Assembly: GCA_964481035.1 (NCBI GenBank)
Contig: CAYZSE010000113.1
Coordinates: 1-11,160 of the forward strand
Origin: JAAAPF01 sp964481035
GTDB taxonomy: Bacteria > Pseudomonadota > Alphaproteobacteria > Geminicoccales > Geminicoccaceae
Direction: 5' to 3'
Length of the DNA stretch: 11,160 bases
The notes beneath the pieces are model-generated. The model saw only the letters and a list, made by a program, of their open reading frames with translations. It did no database searches and was not told the DNA's origin. The position numbers were made by a program, and so were the translations under genes. Shown here in pieces: positions 8,194 through 11,160 of this stretch. Position 1 is the first letter of the stretch. Each line of letters opens with the position of its first letter.

Positions 8194-8439
8194 ATGTGCC
8201 TCGCCGTGCCCACCCGGGTCGTCCGCCTGATCGACGAGGCGTGGTGCGTCGTCGACCTCGGCGGCGTCGAGAAGGAGGTCTCGACCGCGCTGGTCGAGGA
8301 CGTCGCCGTGGGCGAGTACGTCATCGTCCACGTCGGCTACGCGCTCGGCCGCATCGACACCGCCGAGGCCGAAAAGACGCTCGCCCTGCTGGCGCTCCAG
8401 GCTTCCGTCGGCGAGGAACTCGGCGAGCCTGCGCCTTGA
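8194..8439 (+). CDS. hypC: Hydrogenase maturation chaperone HypC
   Basis: An 81-residue chaperone that binds HypD during Fe(CN)2CO assembly and carries the iron centre to the hydrogenase large-subunit precursor. It starts MCLAVP, with the essential Cys2 that becomes N-terminal after Met removal, and has the family's HVGYALGRID segment at 46-55. The ATG at 8194 is well supported: AGGAAGG at 8180-8186 is a good Shine-Dalgarno seven bases upstream. The TGA overlaps the hypD TTG start (TTGA). HupF is a paralogue in group 1 clusters, but the hypFCDE context favours HypC. It may serve only this hydrogenase or others in the genome. Confidence 0.96.
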   Translation: MCLAVPTRVVRLIDEAWCVVDLGGVEKEVSTALVEDVAVGEYVIVHVGYALGRIDTAEAEKTLALLALQASVGEELGEPAP

Positions 8440-9554
8440 GGTACGTCGACGAGTTCCGCGACGGCCGCCTCGCGAGGGTCTTGCGCCGCCAGCTCGCGGC
8501 CGAGGCGGAGCCCGAGCGCCGCTACCGGCTGATGGAGTTCTGCGGCGGTCACACCCACGCGATCTTTCGCTACGGCGTCCAGGACCTGCTGCCCGCCAAC
8601 GTCGAGATGGTGCACGGGCCGGGCTGCCCCGTCTGCGTGCTGCCGACGAGCCGGCTCGACATGGCGATCGAGCTCGCGCTGCGGCCCGAGGTCGTCTTGT
8701 GCACCTACGCCGACATGCTGCGCGTGCCGGGCTCGAGGCGGCGCTCGCTCGCCACGGCCAAGGCCGAGGGCGCCGACGTGCGCATGGTCTACTCGGTCGC
8801 CGACGCCCTCGCGGTGGCGAGGGCCCACCCCGAGCGCGAGGTCGTCTTCTTCGCCATCGGCTTCGAGACGACGACCCCGCCGACCGCCGTGACGCTCGCC
8901 ACCGCGATCGCCGAGGGGCTCGCGAACTTCTCGATCTTCTGCAACCACGTGCTGACGCCCGCGGCCATCGCCTCGATCCTCGAGAGCCCCGAGGTCGGCA
9001 TCGACGGCTTTCTCGGCCCGGCGCACGTGAGCGTCGTCATCGGTTCCTCGCCCTACGAGACGTTCGCGGCGAAGCACGCCAAGCCCGTGGTCATCGCCGG
9101 CTTCGAGCCCTTGGACGTGCTCCAGTCGGTGCTCATGCTGGTCCGCCAGCTCAACGCTGGCCGCGCCTGCGTCGAGAACCAGTACACCCGCGCCGTCACC
9201 CGCGAAGGCAACCGCAAGGCGCAAGCCCTCGTGGCCGAGCTGTTCGAGCCGCGAGAATCCTTCGAATGGCGCGGGCTCGGCCGCATTGCCTCGAGCGCGC
9301 TGCGGATCAAGGAGCGCTACGCCGCGTTCGACGCCGAGCGCAAGTTCGCACCCGAGGAGCGGAAGACGCGCGAGAACCGCGCCTGCAAGTGCCCCGAGAT
9401 CCTCAGGGGCGCCGCCAAGCCGCCCGACTGCGCGCTCTTCGGCACCGTCTGCGTCCCCGAGAACCCGATCGGCTCGTGCATGGTCTCCGCCGAGGGCGCC
9501 TGCGCCGCCTACTGGGCCTATCGCCGCCACGCGCCGACGCGCTCGACGGCATGA
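8436..9554 (+). CDS. hypD: Hydrogenase maturation Fe-S protein HypD
   Basis: A 372-residue scaffold on which, with HypC, the Fe(CN)2CO unit is assembled. Diagnostic motifs are FCGGHTH (35-41, Cys36), GPGCPVC (61-67, Cys64 and Cys67), GFETTTPPT (142-150), and a C-terminal cysteine set for the [4Fe-4S] cluster (Cys319, 332, 339, 348, 356) around CPENPIGSC-like sequence. The start is unusual: family members typically begin MKYVDEFRD, and here (M)RYVDEFRD is reached only from a TTG at 8436 that overlaps the hypC TGA as TTGA. The frame is open upstream, but that part is a shadow of hypC. The stop overlaps the hypE ATG (ATGA). Length matches the family. Confidence 0.95.
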   Translation: MRYVDEFRDGRLARVLRRQLAAEAEPERRYRLMEFCGGHTHAIFRYGVQDLLPANVEMVHGPGCPVCVLPTSRLDMAIELALRPEVVLCTYADMLRVPGSRRRSLATAKAEGADVRMVYSVADALAVARAHPEREVVFFAIGFETTTPPTAVTLATAIAEGLANFSIFCNHVLTPAAIASILESPEVGIDGFLGPAHVSVVIGSSPYETFAAKHAKPVVIAGFEPLDVLQSVLMLVRQLNAGRACVENQYTRAVTREGNRKAQALVAELFEPRESFEWRGLGRIASSALRIKERYAAFDAERKFAPEERKTRENRACKCPEILRGAAKPPDCALFGTVCVPENPIGSCMVSAEGACAAYWAYRRHAPTRSTA

Positions 9555-10582
9555 GCGCCCTGTTCCACGATTTTGCGAGCGAGCGGGTCGAGCTGGCGCA
9601 CGGCGCCGGCGGCCGGACCATGGCCGAGCTCATCGACCGGCTGTTCAAGCGGCACCTCGCGAACCCGCTCCTCGACCGCGGCGAGGACTGCGCCGTCCTG
9701 CCGCGCCCGGCCGGACGGCTGGCGCTCACCACCGACGGCTTCGTCGTCAGCCCGCTCGTCTTTCCCGGCGGCGACATCGGCGCGCTCGCCGTCCACGGCA
9801 CGATCAACGACCTCGCGATGGCGGGAGCGCGCGCGCTGGCGCTCACCTGCGGCTTCATCCTCGAGGAAGGCTTCCCGCTCGCCGACCTCGACCGGCTCGT
9901 CGCCTCGATGGCGGCGGCAGCCAGGGCCGCGGGCGTCGCCGTCGCCGCCGGCGACACCAAGGTCGTCGAGCGCGGCAAGGCCGACGGCGTGTTCATCACG
10001 ACGACGGGCGTGGGCGAGATCGCGGACGGGGTCGACCTCGGCCTGGCGCGGATCGAACCGGGCGATGCGGTCGTCGTCAGCGGCACCCTCGGCGATCACG
10101 GCGTCGCCGTCATGTCGAAGCGCAGCGGTCTCGCCTTCACGACCGAGATCACCTCCGACAGCGCGCCCTTGCACGGCCTCGTCGCGACGATGCTCGAGGC
10201 GGTGCCGGACTTGAGAGCGCTGCGCGATCCGACCCGGGGCGGTCTCGCGACCTCGCTCAACGAGATCGCCAGCGCCCGCGGGATCGCCATCCTCCTCGAC
10301 GAGGCGCGCATTCCTCTGCGCGAGGCGGTCAAGGGCGCCTGCGAGCTGTTGGGCCTCGACCCGCTCTACGTCGCCAACGAGGGCAAGCTCGTCGCCTTCT
10401 GCCCGCTCGACCGCGCAAACGCGCTGGTCGCCACCATGCGCGCCCACCCGCTCGGCCGCGATGCCGCGGTCGTCGGCCGCGTCGCCGAGGCGCCGGCCGG
10501 CCTCGTCGAGCTGGCGACCAGCTTCGGCGGCAAGCGCGTCGTCGACTGGCTCGCCGGCGAGCAGCTGCCGCGGATCTGCTGA
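9551..10582 (+). CDS. hypE: Hydrogenase maturation protein HypE (carbamoyl dehydratase)
   Basis: A 343-residue PurM/SelD-like ATPase that receives the carbamoyl group from HypF on its C-terminal cysteine and dehydrates it to a thiocyanate, the donor of the iron cyanide ligands. The C-terminus is the diagnostic PRIC, with Cys343 as the last residue. N-terminal family motifs are LAHGAGGRTM (15-24), TTDGFVVSP (60-68), GDIGALAVHGTINDLAMAGA (74-93), and a later GDTKVVERG segment. DPTRGGLATSLNE is typical of the ATP-binding fold. The ATG at 9551 overlaps the hypD stop (ATGA). Last gene of the hyp operon; it faces the DUF1127 gene across a 43-base gap. The intact C-terminal cysteine indicates a functional protein. 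Confidence 0.97.
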   Translation: MSALFHDFASERVELAHGAGGRTMAELIDRLFKRHLANPLLDRGEDCAVLPRPAGRLALTTDGFVVSPLVFPGGDIGALAVHGTINDLAMAGARALALTCGFILEEGFPLADLDRLVASMAAAARAAGVAVAAGDTKVVERGKADGVFITTTGVGEIADGVDLGLARIEPGDAVVVSGTLGDHGVAVMSKRSGLAFTTEITSDSAPLHGLVATMLEAVPDLRALRDPTRGGLATSLNEIASARGIAILLDEARIPLREAVKGACELLGLDPLYVANEGKLVAFCPLDRANALVATMRAHPLGRDAAVVGRVAEAPAGLVELATSFGGKRVVDWLAGEQLPRIC

Positions 10583-10590
10583 GGACCAGG

Positions 10591-10618
10591 CTCGCGGGCG
10601 GGTGCTCGGGATCGCGAG
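10591..10618. terminator. Possible hairpin in the hypE/DUF1127 convergent gap
   Basis: CTCGCG (10591-10596) can pair with CGCGAG (10613-10618) around a 16-base loop in the 43-base gap between the two converging genes. There is no T-run on either side, so it is not a classical intrinsic terminator. It is noted because it is the only inverted repeat I see where a terminator would be expected. Confidence 0.2.
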
Positions 10619-10625
10619 GCGGCCC

Positions 10626-10877
10626 TCAAAAGCGGCCGCCGTCGCGCAGCCGCTCGCGCGCCGACGACGGCAAGTCCCAGAAGGGCCTGCTACACTCGGC
10701 CCAGACCGCGCATCGGTCCATGCCGATGTCGGCGAGGATGTGATCGTCGAGCTGCCTCAGCCCGCGGCGGGCGGCGCGGACGCGCCACACGGCTTCGAGC
10801 CAGCGCCGGGCGAAGCCCAGGCTCGACCGGAGGGATCGACGCGACCGCGCAGGTGTCGCAAGCGTGAGGCTGGCCAT
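10626..10877 (-). CDS. DUF1127-family small protein
   Basis: An 83-residue, arginine-rich basic protein. Its central segment LRQLDDHILADIGMDR (about 40-55) is the hallmark of DUF1127 (YjiS-like) proteins, which are abundant in alphaproteobacteria. Some members affect RNA turnover, phosphate uptake or stress responses, but no function can be assigned here. The start at 10877 is supported by GGAG eight bases upstream on the minus strand; a longer upstream frame lacks similarity to the family. It lies convergent to hypE and downstream, on the same strand, of the transporter gene. I see no link to hydrogenase function, so it probably marks the edge of the hydrogenase locus. Confidence 0.85.
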   Translation of the reverse strand: MASLTLATPARSRRSLRSSLGFARRWLEAVWRVRAARRGLRQLDDHILADIGMDRCAVWAECSRPFWDLPSSARERLRDGGRF

Positions 10878-10963
10878 GGCTGTTGCTCCGCAGACGGCGC
10901 CGGTCACCGTCCGTCGCCACCGGCAGTCGAGCACGGCGGCGTTAAGAAACCGGCAACACGGCC

Positions 10964-11160
10964 TCAGCCGCCGACGAGCCCCAAGGCCACGAGCGCGGCG
11001 CTCACCGTGACGATTGCGAGCGGCGTCGAGACGGCGATCCCGGTCGCGCACTCGGCCTCGGCGACCCCGTAGCGGGTGGCGAAGAGATAGGGGTTCACCC
11101 CGATCGGCATGGTCGCGAGGACGACGGCGACCGCGGTCCACAGCGGCGACAGCCCGAACA
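10964..11160 (-). CDS. AEC-family (auxin efflux carrier-like) transporter, C-terminal end only
   Basis: Only the last 64 residues are in the window; the 5' part lies beyond the right edge. The visible piece contains hydrophobic stretches flanking MPIGVNPYLFATRYG and a following STPLAIVTVSAAL helix. The pairing of an M-P-x-G-x-N-x-YLFA motif with a helix beginning near ST is characteristic of the C-terminus of AEC permeases, which are inner-membrane transporters of malonate, other organic acids or unknown substrates. The TGA is at 10964-10966. Substrate cannot be inferred. It is 86 bases upstream of the DUF1127 gene on the same strand and probably unrelated to the hydrogenase. Confidence 0.8.
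   Translation of the reverse strand, partial: FGLSPLWTAVAVVLATMPIGVNPYLFATRYGVAEAECATGIAVSTPLAIVTVSAALVALGLVGG

Noticed and set aside
5680..8331. A very long (883-codon) minus-strand open frame opposite hypF and hypC
   Set aside because: It is antisense to well-recognised genes, its translation is low-complexity Arg/Ala/Gly/Asp-rich without a domain I know, and such frames are expected in GC-rich DNA.
8187..8435. Upstream extension of hypD through hypC
   Set aside because: The extension is an out-of-frame reading of hypC, and homology begins at the YVDEFRD motif right after the TTG at 8436.
10878..11141. N-terminal extension of the DUF1127 gene to 171 residues
   Set aside because: The extension overlaps the transporter gene on the same strand in another frame, has no family similarity, and a good GGAG-preceded ATG exists at 10877.

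Overview
The window is very GC-rich and holds a compact [NiFe]-hydrogenase locus: five structural or accessory genes on the minus strand (1-4488) and a divergent hypABFCDE maturation operon on the plus strand (4840-10582). A DUF1127-type small protein (10626-10877) and the 3' end of an AEC-family (auxin efflux carrier-like) transporter (10964-11160) follow, both on the minus strand. The GC content, frequent GTG/TTG starts, the DUF1127 gene and a possible FNR/FixK-type site suggest a proteobacterium, most likely an alphaproteobacterium. That placement is inference; no rRNA or other marker gene is present.

Hydrogenase operon, read right to left: beta (AsrA-like ferredoxin-type Fe-S subunit), a stand-alone cyclic-nucleotide-binding-fold protein, gamma (FAD/NAD(P)-binding plus [2Fe-2S]), delta (small subunit with three Fe-S cluster sites) and alpha (the [NiFe] catalytic subunit, cut by the window's left edge). 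This composition is that of a soluble group 3b, NAD(P)-linked 'sulfhydrogenase'. Electrons would pass from the Ni-Fe site in alpha through delta and the beta/gamma Fe-S centres to FAD and NAD(P)+, or in reverse. No Tat signal, cytochrome b or membrane anchor is seen, so the enzyme should be cytosolic.

The divergent intergenic region (4489-4839) carries a near-consensus FNR/FixK-like inverted repeat. It is placed about where a class II activator would sit relative to a possible -10 element for the hydrogenase operon. A weak sigma70-like element precedes hypA.

The hyp operon encodes nickel delivery (HypA, HypB) and the Fe(CN)2CO assembly machinery (HypF, HypE, HypC, HypD). All six proteins are full length with their diagnostic residues intact. 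The maturation endopeptidase that should trim alpha is not in the window and may lie just beyond the left edge. Genes are packed with 1-11 base overlaps or gaps of only a few bases, including GTGA, TTGA and ATGA junctions that put GTG or TTG starts on three genes.

I found no mobile element, CRISPR array, tRNA or rRNA. The locus is a recognisable system rather than an undescribed one. The points most worth a second look are the degenerate cyclic-nucleotide-binding subunit, the promoter architecture, and several start-site details.
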